Assembly: GCA_903869675.1 (NCBI GenBank)
Contig: CAIQAB010000014.1
Coordinates: 1-54,570, forward strand
Source of the DNA: an uncultured Verrucomicrobiota bacterium
GTDB lineage: Bacteria > Verrucomicrobiota > Verrucomicrobiia > Opitutales > Opitutaceae
Length of the DNA stretch: 54,570 bases
Direction of reading: 5' to 3'
This document shows positions 25,232-33,675 of the stretch, one piece after another (positions within the stretch are counted from its first letter, which is position 1; every line of letters starts with the position of its first letter). Below the pieces are notes generated by a model, which saw nothing but the letters and a program-made list of their open reading frames with translations, was not told the DNA's origin and did no database searches. The position numbers were made by a program, and so were the translations under genes.

Positions 25232-25438
25232 ATGAACAAAGCCTCCTCCTTAGTCCTGCTCGGCGCCGGGGTCCTGCTCCTCGTCTGGGGCGTCAAAGCC
25301 TCCGATTCGATCGGATCCTCATTCTCTCGCCTGTTTACGGGCAATCCCACCGACAAGGCCATGTGGCTCCTCATTGGCGGCACCGTTGCGTGCGCCATCG
25401 GCGCGACCGGCCTGCTGCTGGGCGGAAACAAAAACTAA
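25232..25438 (+). CDS. DUF3185 family small membrane protein
   Basis: 68 residues with two membrane helices (about 5-22 and 44-63) joined by a loop 'SDSIGSSFSRLFTGNPTDK', which is the recognisable DUF3185 signature. Function is unknown. It lies 15 bp after dps and 12 bp before a DUF1328 gene, and these small membrane proteins are commonly found with stress genes. Confidence 0.85.
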   Translation: MNKASSLVLLGAGVLLLVWGVKASDSIGSSFSRLFTGNPTDKAMWLLIGGTVACAIGATGLLLGGNKN

Positions 25439-25450
25439 CCGTCTCCAGCC

Positions 25451-25609
25451 ATGCTTAACTACGCCTTCACCTTTCTGGTCATCGCCCTGCTCGCCGGTAT
25501 CCTTGGTTTCGGCGTCATCGCCGGCACCGCTGCCTCGATCGCCAAGATCCTGTTTATTCTATTTCTCGTGCTCTTCTTCGTATCACTGCTACGTGGCAAG
25601 CGAGCCTAA
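25451..25609 (+). CDS. DUF1328 (YtjA-like) small membrane protein
   Basis: A 52-residue protein starting '[20 protein letters not shown]', with two hydrophobic helices separated by '[11 protein letters not shown]' and a basic end 'LLRGKRA'. This is the typical DUF1328/YtjA pattern (ATG at 25451, TAA at 25607-25609). Function is unknown; family members are often stress-induced. It is the last gene of the dps group; the next gene is convergent. Confidence 0.9.
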   Translation: MLNYAFTFLVIALLAGILGFGVIAGTAASIAKILFILFLVLFFVSLLRGKRA

Positions 25610-25672
25610 GTCATATTTTAAATCAGGAGGCGCTTGCCGAGGCCAAGCGCCCTCAGGGTTCAGGCCAGCGCT

Positions 25673-27538
25673 TCAGGCGTTACTACGCTGACCGAGCATC
25701 TGATCGGTGATCCAAACCACCGATTTGGCCATGGGTAAAATCAGGTCCACTATCTCGACCGATTCCGCAGGCAGCGGTATACCATGCCGCCTCAGGGTTT
25801 GCCAAAGTGGATAATCAGGCGCCCGCATCACATCCGCCACGACGTTAAGCGATGCCGTATCGCCATGCGAAGCCGCTACGGCCAACTGCTTCACCGCCTG
25901 GACCAAGGCCACAGTCACTTCATTCTCCTGGACTGAACTGGTCCCTCTGGCAGTATCCATGTAAAGCTCCGCATTACTTACGCCGGCGGCTTTGATCCAT
26001 TTGGCTCCAGCCTCGCCAAAGCCGATCCCCAGAACCTCCTCCTCGGCCTCGAGGGCACTGCTCATGTGCTGGGTGCGGGCCAAGGCCAGCGCGGCCAGCA
26101 GAGGTTCGTTTACAGCCACCGTCCACAACCCAAGTTTATCCAACAACGCCGCTATCGCCACCTTGTGAGGTAGAGTAATCTTGAGCAGGCGCGCGAATTC
26201 GTAACCGGTGAGAAGGAGGGCAATCGCATGCTGCCTGAGTAAGCCCAGGGGAATATTTCCATTGAGCCCGCCACGCCCCAAGCGACCCGCCGCCACGAGT
26301 ATCGCCCCTTTGATGACCCCTAATTTTTTAACCGCAAATGAGTGATCAACCTGAAACCCCGCGGATACAGTGGTTCCTTCGGTTCGGTTGAGCACTGCTT
26401 CAATAGTCGTCTCAAAACCGCGCAAAGACTCGAGCGCGGAAATGACGTCATTTTCCACGTAGTTTTCTACATCATGCAGCCAGGAGACGACATCCAACCA
26501 AAGAATAACGGAGGGGTGGTTGGTCCAGTTGTATCCCGACGGAGTTAATTCGCCCCCGGCAAAAGGAGCCTCCATTATGCGTAGGATCGATTGCGCGCCA
26601 AAACTGCCAATGGATTGAGATAAAATCGCACGGACATACGGCGCTACCGATGTATCGCGATGAGCCAAGGGCATAGGCGCATTCGAGGTTTTACGCTGCC
26701 CAAAGGGCACCAGCGTGCCGCCAGGAACACCGTTAACCACAGAATTACCCACCGCCAGGTAGTCGAGGGCACGCCTACGCAGAAACATCGCAACGTTATC
26801 AATGGTTCCCAGCGTATCCGTGCAGGCCGAGTATTCCATCTTTCGCAATTCATCCTCAGCCTGGGCGCCAAGCTTATCGATAATATGGACGCCCAGTTGG
26901 TTAAGTTGCTTAGCCATACTGCGAAACGCCATCGATACCCGCGAATCTTCCGCAGACAGCAAAAGTCGGCGCACGGTCTGGCAACACTCCTCCACGGCAC
27001 CCGCTCCGCTGTTTAATAACCCCGCGTATTGCTCTAGCGTAACCTTGAGCCTGCGGCAGGCCACCTCAGGCGGCTCAATCAAATTCTCTCGCCTGCCCTT
27101 GGCATGTGCCCTCTCCAGCTCAGCCACCAGAGTCTCCACCTTGTAAGGTTTAAGATGAAATCCTTGAACTCCCAGTTCCAAGTAACGGCGAACGACATCA
27201 CGATCACGTGTTTCCGTATAAACTGTTATTGGAATATCAGCCAAGAATTTTTGGCGTCGCATCTCCCCGATCAGGCTGGCGCCTTTTTCGAGTCCGATCT
27301 GGTTTTCTAACACCACGAGATCCACCAGCGGATTTTTGCGCAAGTGCACCATGGCTTCGGCGATCGATCCAGCCACCAGAACTTCATGCCCTAAAGAGCT
27401 GAGACTCACGGTAGCCAGCCTTTGACTTAACTTGTCATACTCCACCAGCAGGATGGTGGAGGGCCTCAAAGTAGGTCCAGTGGCAATCGACGGCGCGGGG
27501 TTCGATGCAGGCGCACTCGAAGAAGGGGCGGATTCCAT
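25673..27538 (-). CDS. Receiver domain plus degenerate HDOD-like protein
   Basis: 621 residues. After a Pro/Ser-rich 25-residue start, residues about 27-140 form a receiver-like domain ('STILLVEYDKLSQRL', 'ITVYTETRD', 'GFHLKPYK'). The phospho-acceptor position is Glu (E78 in 'DLVVLENQIG'), so phosphorylation by a kinase is unlikely and the domain may be fixed in an active-like state. A helical middle follows. The last about 200 residues resemble an HDOD/HD-type fold ('LRQHAIALLLTGYEFARLL', 'KVAIAALLDKLGLWTV') in which the HD residues are replaced. It is probably a signalling scaffold. A single gene with a 70 bp gap to the CobW gene upstream. Confidence 0.65.
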   Translation of the reverse strand: MESAPSSSAPASNPAPSIATGPTLRPSTILLVEYDKLSQRLATVSLSSLGHEVLVAGSIAEAMVHLRKNPLVDLVVLENQIGLEKGASLIGEMRRQKFLADIPITVYTETRDRDVVRRYLELGVQGFHLKPYKVETLVAELERAHAKGRRENLIEPPEVACRRLKVTLEQYAGLLNSGAGAVEECCQTVRRLLLSAEDSRVSMAFRSMAKQLNQLGVHIIDKLGAQAEDELRKMEYSACTDTLGTIDNVAMFLRRRALDYLAVGNSVVNGVPGGTLVPFGQRKTSNAPMPLAHRDTSVAPYVRAILSQSIGSFGAQSILRIMEAPFAGGELTPSGYNWTNHPSVILWLDVVSWLHDVENYVENDVISALESLRGFETTIEAVLNRTEGTTVSAGFQVDHSFAVKKLGVIKGAILVAAGRLGRGGLNGNIPLGLLRQHAIALLLTGYEFARLLKITLPHKVAIAALLDKLGLWTVAVNEPLLAALALARTQHMSSALEAEEEVLGIGFGEAGAKWIKAAGVSNAELYMDTARGTSSVQENEVTVALVQAVKQLAVAASHGDTASLNVVADVMRAPDYPLWQTLRRHGIPLPAESVEIVDLILPMAKSVVWITDQMLGQRSNA

Positions 27539-27608
27539 ATCAGGTTTTATTACGACTCAAGCTGCTGCATCTTTACTTTTGAGACTATCTTAGCGGTTTA
27601 TTTACACG

Positions 27609-28832
27609 TCAACACTTAAGGCATTGATCCAAAGCCATAACCAACGCGTTGGCGTCCAAACCCACCCCGATCAAAACAATCTCCTGCCGCCGGTCGCCTT
27701 GGGGCTCGGCCCAGTTCGCCACCACGCTCTCCGGCCGGTCCGCCAAAGTCGCCCGCCCCATCGCGATGCGCGCCGCCCACCACACGCTGAGCGTCTCCCA
27801 GCGCACCACCCCGCCGGCCACCGACACGAAGCCCATCTCGTCCGGCGTTTCCGTGGTCCAAAAAAATCCCTTGGCCCGCAAGACCCCCGGCAGACCGCCC
27901 GCGAAAAGCGCCCGCAAACGCCCCGCATCAAAGCCCCGCCGTTCCCGGTAAACGATGCTGGTGATACCGTATTTCACTTCGTGCCGCGCCGGCCCGACGA
28001 GCACCTTCGGCTTCGCTACGGTCCCGGTCACCTCGGCCGCGACCCGATTTAATTCCCGCACCCACCGCGCTGCGCCCAGCGTGGCCTGAGCCTCGAACCG
28101 AATGCGCCCGGTAAAGAATTCCGCCGCGATCTGCCCGCGCTCCGTGCGAATAAGTTCTGCCCGTGGATTCAAGCCTGCCACCAGCGCCTCTGCTCGCTCC
28201 ACCTGATCCCCCTCCGGAGCGACGCGATCGCATTGGTTGAGCACAACTACATCCGCGCATTCGATCTGCTCCAGCAGCAGTTCGAACAACGGTCGCTGCC
28301 CACTCTCCGCCACGCTCCGACCCCGCCCGCCCGCATTTTCCGCCCGCGCCGCCTCGTCCGCGAGCACCACTACATCCACCACGGTGACAAGGGCTGCTAG
28401 TCGCGCCCAGTCAGCCAAGGTCTTCCCGAAAGGGTTTTTACGAGTGAACAACGTTGCCACGCCCCGAGGGTCCGCCACGCCGCTGCTCTCTACCCAGATG
28501 TGCGTATAGCGGCCGCTCGCCGCCAACCGCGCGATCGCCTCTCCGAGATCATCCGCCCCCGTGCAACACACGCAGCCGTTGCCCAACTCGACCACCTCAC
28601 CTACCCCGCCTACCCCCAGCGCCCGCCGTTGCGCCACTTCCCCCCCCACCACTGCGCCATCGATATTCACCGCTGCCACATCGTTAACCACCGCTGCCCA
28701 CCGCACCGGCTCACCCTCGTGCCCGGTTGACTCCGCCTGACTCAATAAGTGCCTGAGCAAAGTCGTTTTACCCGCACCCAAGAACCCGCAGAACACAGTA
28801 ACCGGGGCATGCACTTTGAACGTTTTTTCCAT
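27609..28832 (-). CDS. CobW/COG0523-family GTP-binding metallochaperone
   Basis: 407-residue G3E-family GTPase. The P-loop is 'GFLGAGKTTLLRHLL', the metal-binding C-x-C-C motif is in 'NGCVCCTGADDLGEAIARL', the G-domain has 'WVESSGVADPRGV', and base recognition is 'VVLNQCDRV'. The C-terminal CobW domain follows, ending in 'DQCLKC', an extra C-x-x-C pair. Such proteins deliver Zn, Co or other metals to client enzymes. It is divergent from a TonB receptor gene across 139 bp holding a Fur-like palindrome, so metal limitation probably induces both. Which metal is handled cannot be told. Confidence 0.85.
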   Translation of the reverse strand: MEKTFKVHAPVTVFCGFLGAGKTTLLRHLLSQAESTGHEGEPVRWAAVVNDVAAVNIDGAVVGGEVAQRRALGVGGVGEVVELGNGCVCCTGADDLGEAIARLAASGRYTHIWVESSGVADPRGVATLFTRKNPFGKTLADWARLAALVTVVDVVVLADEAARAENAGGRGRSVAESGQRPLFELLLEQIECADVVVLNQCDRVAPEGDQVERAEALVAGLNPRAELIRTERGQIAAEFFTGRIRFEAQATLGAARWVRELNRVAAEVTGTVAKPKVLVGPARHEVKYGITSIVYRERRGFDAGRLRALFAGGLPGVLRAKGFFWTTETPDEMGFVSVAGGVVRWETLSVWWAARIAMGRATLADRPESVVANWAEPQGDRRQEIVLIGVGLDANALVMALDQCLKC

Positions 28833-28911
28833 AGAATTATTGAGCCTCGTTGCCGCTGCAATCGCAAGTCCGCACGAGTCCGCGTTAACCTACACGTCCA
28901 AGGGAATATTT

Positions 28912-28965
28912 GGAGACTGAGTCTCAGAACCAACTTGACTCAATTTTAGTGATACAGAGTCTCAA
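28912..28965. promoter_or_regulatory. Fur-like operator between the CobW-family and TonB-receptor genes
   Basis: A perfect 6-1-6 palindrome GAGACT-G-AGTCTC at 28913-28925 matches 12 of 14 arm positions of the 7-1-7 Fur form TGAGAAT-n-ATTCTCA. A second half site GAGTCTCA lies at 28957-28964, with TTGACTC at 28935-28941 facing it. The ATG of the receptor gene is at 28972, so the second site would overlap the transcript start. Confidence 0.6.
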
Positions 28966-28971
28966 TCCCAT

Positions 28972-31119
28972 ATGAAACCCGGCCTGATTTTCTATCACCT
29001 GAGCATATTCGGCACCATCGCCCTAAGCCTGGCCTCCGGCGCCGCGTGCTCCGCTACCGAAACGAACACCGACGCGCCCCTCGTCCTTGAGCTGATCGAG
29101 GTTCGGGCACACCGCGCGGACGGTTATAACGCCAAGCACGCCACCGGAGCGACGAAGACCAGCACCCTTCTTCTAGATACTCCGCAGTCCGTCACTGTTC
29201 TCTCCAAGAACTTCCTCGCCGATACCGCCGCCACCAGTATCGGTGAAGCCACCCGCTACATGCCCGGTGTCGGCGTGGCCCAAGGCGAGGGCAACCGCGA
29301 CACCATCGTCCTGCGCGGCAACAGTTCCACCAGCGACTACTTTATAGATGGCCTGCGCGACGACGTTCAATACTACCGCGACTTCTACAACATGGAGCGC
29401 CTCGAAGCGCTCAAGGGACCGGCCGGCATGATTTTCGGTCGTGGCGGCCCCGGTGGCGTCCTCAATCGTATCACCAAGCAGGCAACCCCCGGCATAACGT
29501 CGTTTTACGAGGTTTCCGCCCTCGTTGGCTCTTGGGAACAGTATCGCACCACCTTCGATTTAAACCCGGCGATTTCCACGGACACCGCCGTTCGGCTAAC
29601 CGGGGTTTACGAGGACGCGGGGAGTTACCGCGATGGCGTTCAAGTCCAGCGCGAAGGCATAAACCCCACCTTCGGTTTCCGCCTCGGCGAGCGCACTCTG
29701 CTCCGCGCCGGCTTCGAATACTTCCACGACGAGCGTGTCGCCGACCGCGGAGTTCCTTCTTTCAACGGCAAACCGTTCGCGACCGACGCGAGCACCTTCT
29801 TCGGCGACCCCGGCCACAGCCCGACCGACTCCGATGTCCTCGCCTTCACCGCTTCGCTGGACCACGCCTTCGCCACCGGTGCCACGCTCCGCAACTCGAC
29901 CCGCTGCGCCACCTACGACAAATTCTACCAGAACGTTTTCCCCGGCGCGGTAAACCCCGCCGGCACCCAGATCGCCATTTCCGCCTACAACCAGGCCACC
30001 ACTCGCGAAAATATTTTCAACCAAACCGACTACGTCGTCGATTTCTCCACCGGCTCCGTCGAGCACAAGCTGCTTCTGGGCATCGAAATCGGCCGCCAGG
30101 AAACCGAGAACTTCCGGGCAACAGGCTCCTCCACCGCAAGCGGCATCACCCCGCTCGGTAACGTCACCACCGCCAACCCGCGTTACACCGGCCCGCTCTT
30201 TTTCAGCCAGAACGCCACCGACGCCGACAACCAGAGCTTGGCCAAGGTCGCCGCCGTTTACGTCCAGAATCAGATTAAGCTCCTTTCCAATCTCCAGTTA
30301 ATCGCCGGCGCACGCTTCGATCATTTCACGGTGGATTTCACCAACCACCGCACCGGCGCCACCCTCGACAGCACCAATGACCTCGTCACCCCTCGCGCCG
30401 GCCTCGTTTTTAAACCGGTCGAGCAGGTCTCGCTCTACGGTAGCTACACCCTCTCCTACGTGCCCCGCGCCGGCGAGCAGCTTGCCTCCCTGTCCGACAG
30501 CAACGCCGCACTCGAGCCCGAGCAGTTTGAAAACCTCGAGCTTGGGGCAAAGTGGGACGCCACCGAGCGCCTATCCTTCACCGCAGCCGCCTACCAACTC
30601 GAGCGCTACAACCAGGCCATCACCGATCCATCCGCCGGCACCGCCGGTGGCCCCCCAGCCGGCACCTTGATCCTCGTGGACGGCCAGCAAGTCCGTGGCA
30701 TCGAGCTTGCTGGCACCGGACACATAAACCGTCGGTGGAACATGACCGCCGGCTACACTTATCAAGACGGCAAGACCCAGTCCGCCACTAGCGCCGTCCC
30801 CGCCGGCACGCGCATCCATCAACTGCCGCGCAACACCTTCTCTCTCTGGAACCGCTACGATTTCAACTCCGCCTGGGGCGCAGGCCTGGGCGTCGTCTAT
30901 CGCGACGAGCTCTTCGCGGCCGCCGACAACGCCGTCACCCTGCCTGCCTTCGTGCGCTACGACGCCGCCCTCTTTTATCGGCTCAACCAACACCTCTATG
31001 CCCAGCTAAACGTCGAAAACATCTTCGATACCGGCTACTACGCTAGCGCCCATAGCAATAACAACATCACCCCCGGCGCCCCCCTTGCCATCCGCCTCGG
31101 CGTGACCGCCCGTTTCTAA
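28972..31119 (+). CDS. TonB-dependent siderophore receptor
   Basis: 715-residue outer-membrane receptor with a signal peptide ('ALSLASGAACSA' end). The plug domain shows 'LLDTPQSVTVLSKNFLAD', 'ATRYMPGV', 'IVLRGNSSTSDYFIDGLRDD', 'MERLEALKGPAGMIFGRGGPGGVLN'-type text (core 'LKGPAGMIFGRG'), all typical of ferric-siderophore receptors of the FhuE/FpvA group. The barrel follows with alternating aromatic strands and ends 'LAIRLGVTARF' with the C-terminal Phe needed for outer-membrane insertion. It imports a ferric chelate using TonB energy. The Fur-like palindrome just upstream supports iron control. Confidence 0.92.
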   Translation: MKPGLIFYHLSIFGTIALSLASGAACSATETNTDAPLVLELIEVRAHRADGYNAKHATGATKTSTLLLDTPQSVTVLSKNFLADTAATSIGEATRYMPGVGVAQGEGNRDTIVLRGNSSTSDYFIDGLRDDVQYYRDFYNMERLEALKGPAGMIFGRGGPGGVLNRITKQATPGITSFYEVSALVGSWEQYRTTFDLNPAISTDTAVRLTGVYEDAGSYRDGVQVQREGINPTFGFRLGERTLLRAGFEYFHDERVADRGVPSFNGKPFATDASTFFGDPGHSPTDSDVLAFTASLDHAFATGATLRNSTRCATYDKFYQNVFPGAVNPAGTQIAISAYNQATTRENIFNQTDYVVDFSTGSVEHKLLLGIEIGRQETENFRATGSSTASGITPLGNVTTANPRYTGPLFFSQNATDADNQSLAKVAAVYVQNQIKLLSNLQLIAGARFDHFTVDFTNHRTGATLDSTNDLVTPRAGLVFKPVEQVSLYGSYTLSYVPRAGEQLASLSDSNAALEPEQFENLELGAKWDATERLSFTAAAYQLERYNQAITDPSAGTAGGPPAGTLILVDGQQVRGIELAGTGHINRRWNMTAGYTYQDGKTQSATSAVPAGTRIHQLPRNTFSLWNRYDFNSAWGAGLGVVYRDELFAAADNAVTLPAFVRYDAALFYRLNQHLYAQLNVENIFDTGYYASAHSNNNITPGAPLAIRLGVTARF

Positions 31120-31597
31120 AAAACTCTCACCAAATTCTATTTAATAAAGACTTACCCCTACCCCTACCCCAAACCGCCCCTGCGCGGCCAGAGCTCCTGA
31201 CCTATCTTCCACTCTAGTTACCTTTCAGCCCAATTCCCCGAGAGAATTTGTGCCCGCCAGACGCTGACACCTCGCGCCCATCCATGTTATCTCCCCCGCG
31301 CCCTTCTTTTGCGATCGCTCTCGGCTTATCCTCCAGCGGAAGGCGTCACCCCAGCCCCCTTAAGAGTCTGCAAGCCGAACCACATCGTATCGCAAGTAGT
31401 TGCCGAATAATCATTTCTTTACCTGTTTGTCACCCTGAATTAACTCAATTCATGAGTTCGTAACTTAGACGCTTTCGCGAGGGTTGCCCGCGAGCCGAAG
31501 CGACTCGCAGGGTCTGGGAATGATTTCGCAACCGCTTCTGATCGTCTGGGGAACACCGGCCGTGCCCGGTGGCCGCTGGCACTTTGCTTTGGTCAAC
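31120..31597. other. Intergenic region with no clear gene
   Basis: About 360-480 bp depending on the start used for the next gene. It contains a short run of CCCCTA units (near 31148-31166) and an inverted repeat AACTCA-N5-TGAGTT at 31442-31458. I see no convincing promoter, terminator or RNA gene. Confidence 0.4.
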
Positions 31598-33499
31598 ATG
31601 AAGCTGGATCAACGCATCGGCAAAGAAAAGGCGACCACGCCTTCCCCGACGGACTTGATCGCCCGCGGTCAGCACGTGCTTCATATTAACCTCCGCGGGG
31701 CTTTACTGTGGTTGCTCGGCCTCGCTATCGCGAGCTATCTGCTCGCCGCGGCTGCCATTCATCATCGCCTAGCTTCTCGCTATCCTAGGATCGAGCTCTC
31801 CTACCTCGATATCGCCCTGCCCACCCGTTGGTCCGGGCTGAACCGAAAACGTGGGGCGGCTCTGATCGCACAAGGCAGGGAGCTTCTAGCCAAGAAAAAC
31901 GGTGCCGCAGGCTTCTCTCTTCTGCGACAGGGCTTGGCACGCACTCCGGAGGACTTTTCCGCCCGTCTGCTTGTGGCCCGCATCTATACCGGCATACGCT
32001 TGATGCCGCAGGCCATAAAGTTACTTCGCGACGGCTTTGCTTTCGGTTACCCGGGGCGCGACTATCTCGAAACGCTGTTTGGTTTACTCTCAGGGACCGA
32101 TCAAGCGGAAGCCGCCCTGGAGGCAGTGTATACTGCGCGAACCCTTTTCTCGGCTCTACCTCCCACTGAGCGCACCGCGGTCGACCAACGCTTCCTAGAT
32201 GAAAGTCTGGCCGATGCGCTCAAGAATGCCGGTCGCGACGAAGAGGCCTCTCGCCACGTTTTGACAGCCTTCCCCGCCGACGATCTGTTCCGTCTAAAAT
32301 TCCTTACTCAACTCAATCTTAACTACCACCCCCTTGAATCCGCCCGGCTTTCGGAAATCTGGGCCGCACTCCAGCCTGACAACCCCGAACCGCTTTGCAG
32401 GTTAGTCGTTTCCCTGCGCGAGGCCGGCGACTTGAATGGCATGGACGCCGCGCTCGATCGTCTCTCCCGCCTCGATCCCGCCCGACCCGACGGCTTGCTC
32501 TACCGCGTCGTGCAAAATCACCTCGTCGGCCGCCACGAGGACGCGCGCGCCGCTCTGAAACGGTTGTTTTTTCGTCACGGTGGCACGCTCGACTTTTATA
32601 AGGTGGTTTGCACCGCCCTGCTGGGCACTGGTTACGTCGAGGGCTTTGATCTAGTCGAGGCTGATTTGTGCGACCGCGGGCTTTCGCTCCATCCTGTTCT
32701 CTGGGCACGAGTAAAAGCCGCGGCCGAACACGGAGATTGGGCCGCCCTGGGCTGCTATATTGAAAAACTCCGCACATCGCCAGGACCGCAACTGCAACGC
32801 GACGAGGTCGCCTACCTGGAAACCATGCTCCGGCTAGCCAACGCCTGCCTGGACGGCGGGTCGGGCACCCAGCGTTCCCTCGTCGAAATCCTCGGCGACA
32901 ACCCCGGCGCGCTGTCCTTGTATAAACTTGTGATGAATGCGTTGCTCGATGCTGGACGCCTCCAGACCGCGCGCCAGGTTCTGGTTTTGGCAGAGGGACC
33001 TTTTCCCGACTCCCGCACCATGCGCGATTTCCGCAACCGCATCGACAAAGCCCTGGCTGCCATCGCCACTCCCTCCCCAACCTTGGCCAGCGCTTCCGCC
33101 AGCGTAGGCACTTGGGAAGGGTTCCAAAACCGCCTGAACGAGCGGCTAAAGTCCGCCCCCAACGAGTCGCTTGCCCTTTTTTCCGAAGTCCGTCGCGCAC
33201 AACCCGACTGGCTGGAGGCACATCGCTCAGAACTCGAAGCTCTGGAACTACCGATTCGCGCCCGGGGGGACGATCCGGTGCTTCTGCAACTCCTCGTCCG
33301 CGCGGTGTTGAGCCGTGATTCCCGCGCGCCCGACACCCTTCTGTCCCTCGCCCGCGAAATTCACCCGGGCGCCCCCGCCAACGCCCGGCTCATCATAAAG
33401 GAAACCTTGCGCATCCACCCGGAAAACGAGGACGCCCTCACCCTCCAGCGCCTTTGGGATCCCGCACCCTCGCCCGCACCCGCTCCTGCCCAACTTTGA
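31598..33499 (+). CDS. Membrane-anchored TPR-like repeat protein, unknown function
   Basis: A roughly 633-residue protein from the ATG at 31598; an ATG at 31520 and a TTG at 31484 are in frame but upstream residues look non-coding. One membrane helix (about residues 32-54, 'GALLWLLGLAIASYLLAAAA') is followed by an all-helical region of about 550 residues. Its repeats resemble TPRs ('AQGRELLAKKNGAAGFSLLRQGLARTPEDF' style; 'AGRDEEASRHVLTAFP', 'VGRHEDARAALKRLF', 'AGRLQTARQVLVLAEG'). The C-terminus is Pro/Ala-rich. It is probably a periplasmic or cytoplasmic scaffold anchored in the inner membrane. No specific partner can be named. Confidence 0.7.
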   Translation: MKLDQRIGKEKATTPSPTDLIARGQHVLHINLRGALLWLLGLAIASYLLAAAAIHHRLASRYPRIELSYLDIALPTRWSGLNRKRGAALIAQGRELLAKKNGAAGFSLLRQGLARTPEDFSARLLVARIYTGIRLMPQAIKLLRDGFAFGYPGRDYLETLFGLLSGTDQAEAALEAVYTARTLFSALPPTERTAVDQRFLDESLADALKNAGRDEEASRHVLTAFPADDLFRLKFLTQLNLNYHPLESARLSEIWAALQPDNPEPLCRLVVSLREAGDLNGMDAALDRLSRLDPARPDGLLYRVVQNHLVGRHEDARAALKRLFFRHGGTLDFYKVVCTALLGTGYVEGFDLVEADLCDRGLSLHPVLWARVKAAAEHGDWAALGCYIEKLRTSPGPQLQRDEVAYLETMLRLANACLDGGSGTQRSLVEILGDNPGALSLYKLVMNALLDAGRLQTARQVLVLAEGPFPDSRTMRDFRNRIDKALAAIATPSPTLASASASVGTWEGFQNRLNERLKSAPNESLALFSEVRRAQPDWLEAHRSELEALELPIRARGDDPVLLQLLVRAVLSRDSRAPDTLLSLAREIHPGAPANARLIIKETLRIHPENEDALTLQRLWDPAPSPAPAPAQL

Positions 33500-33675
33500 C
33501 CCGACCTTTTCGCTGATTGAGACAGGTTGACGCTACCCGCCATTAGCTTTGCCGCATTGAGCGTCGGCTAAAATAGATTAATTTTTACGGAACCCGCACG
33601 CCTGCCGAGGTTCACAATCCTATACCTTCAAAACCCGTGCGTTCGGCACAAATCCTTCAGCAACGTCAGTTCTCC

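Noticed and set aside
28833-28971. Cobalamin riboswitch between the CobW-family and TonB-receptor genes
   Set aside because: The gap is only 139 bp and lacks the B12-box; the palindromes fit a protein operator better.
31146-31168. CCCCTA tandem units after the TonB receptor gene
   Set aside because: Only two to three imperfect copies; too short to call a meaningful repeat.
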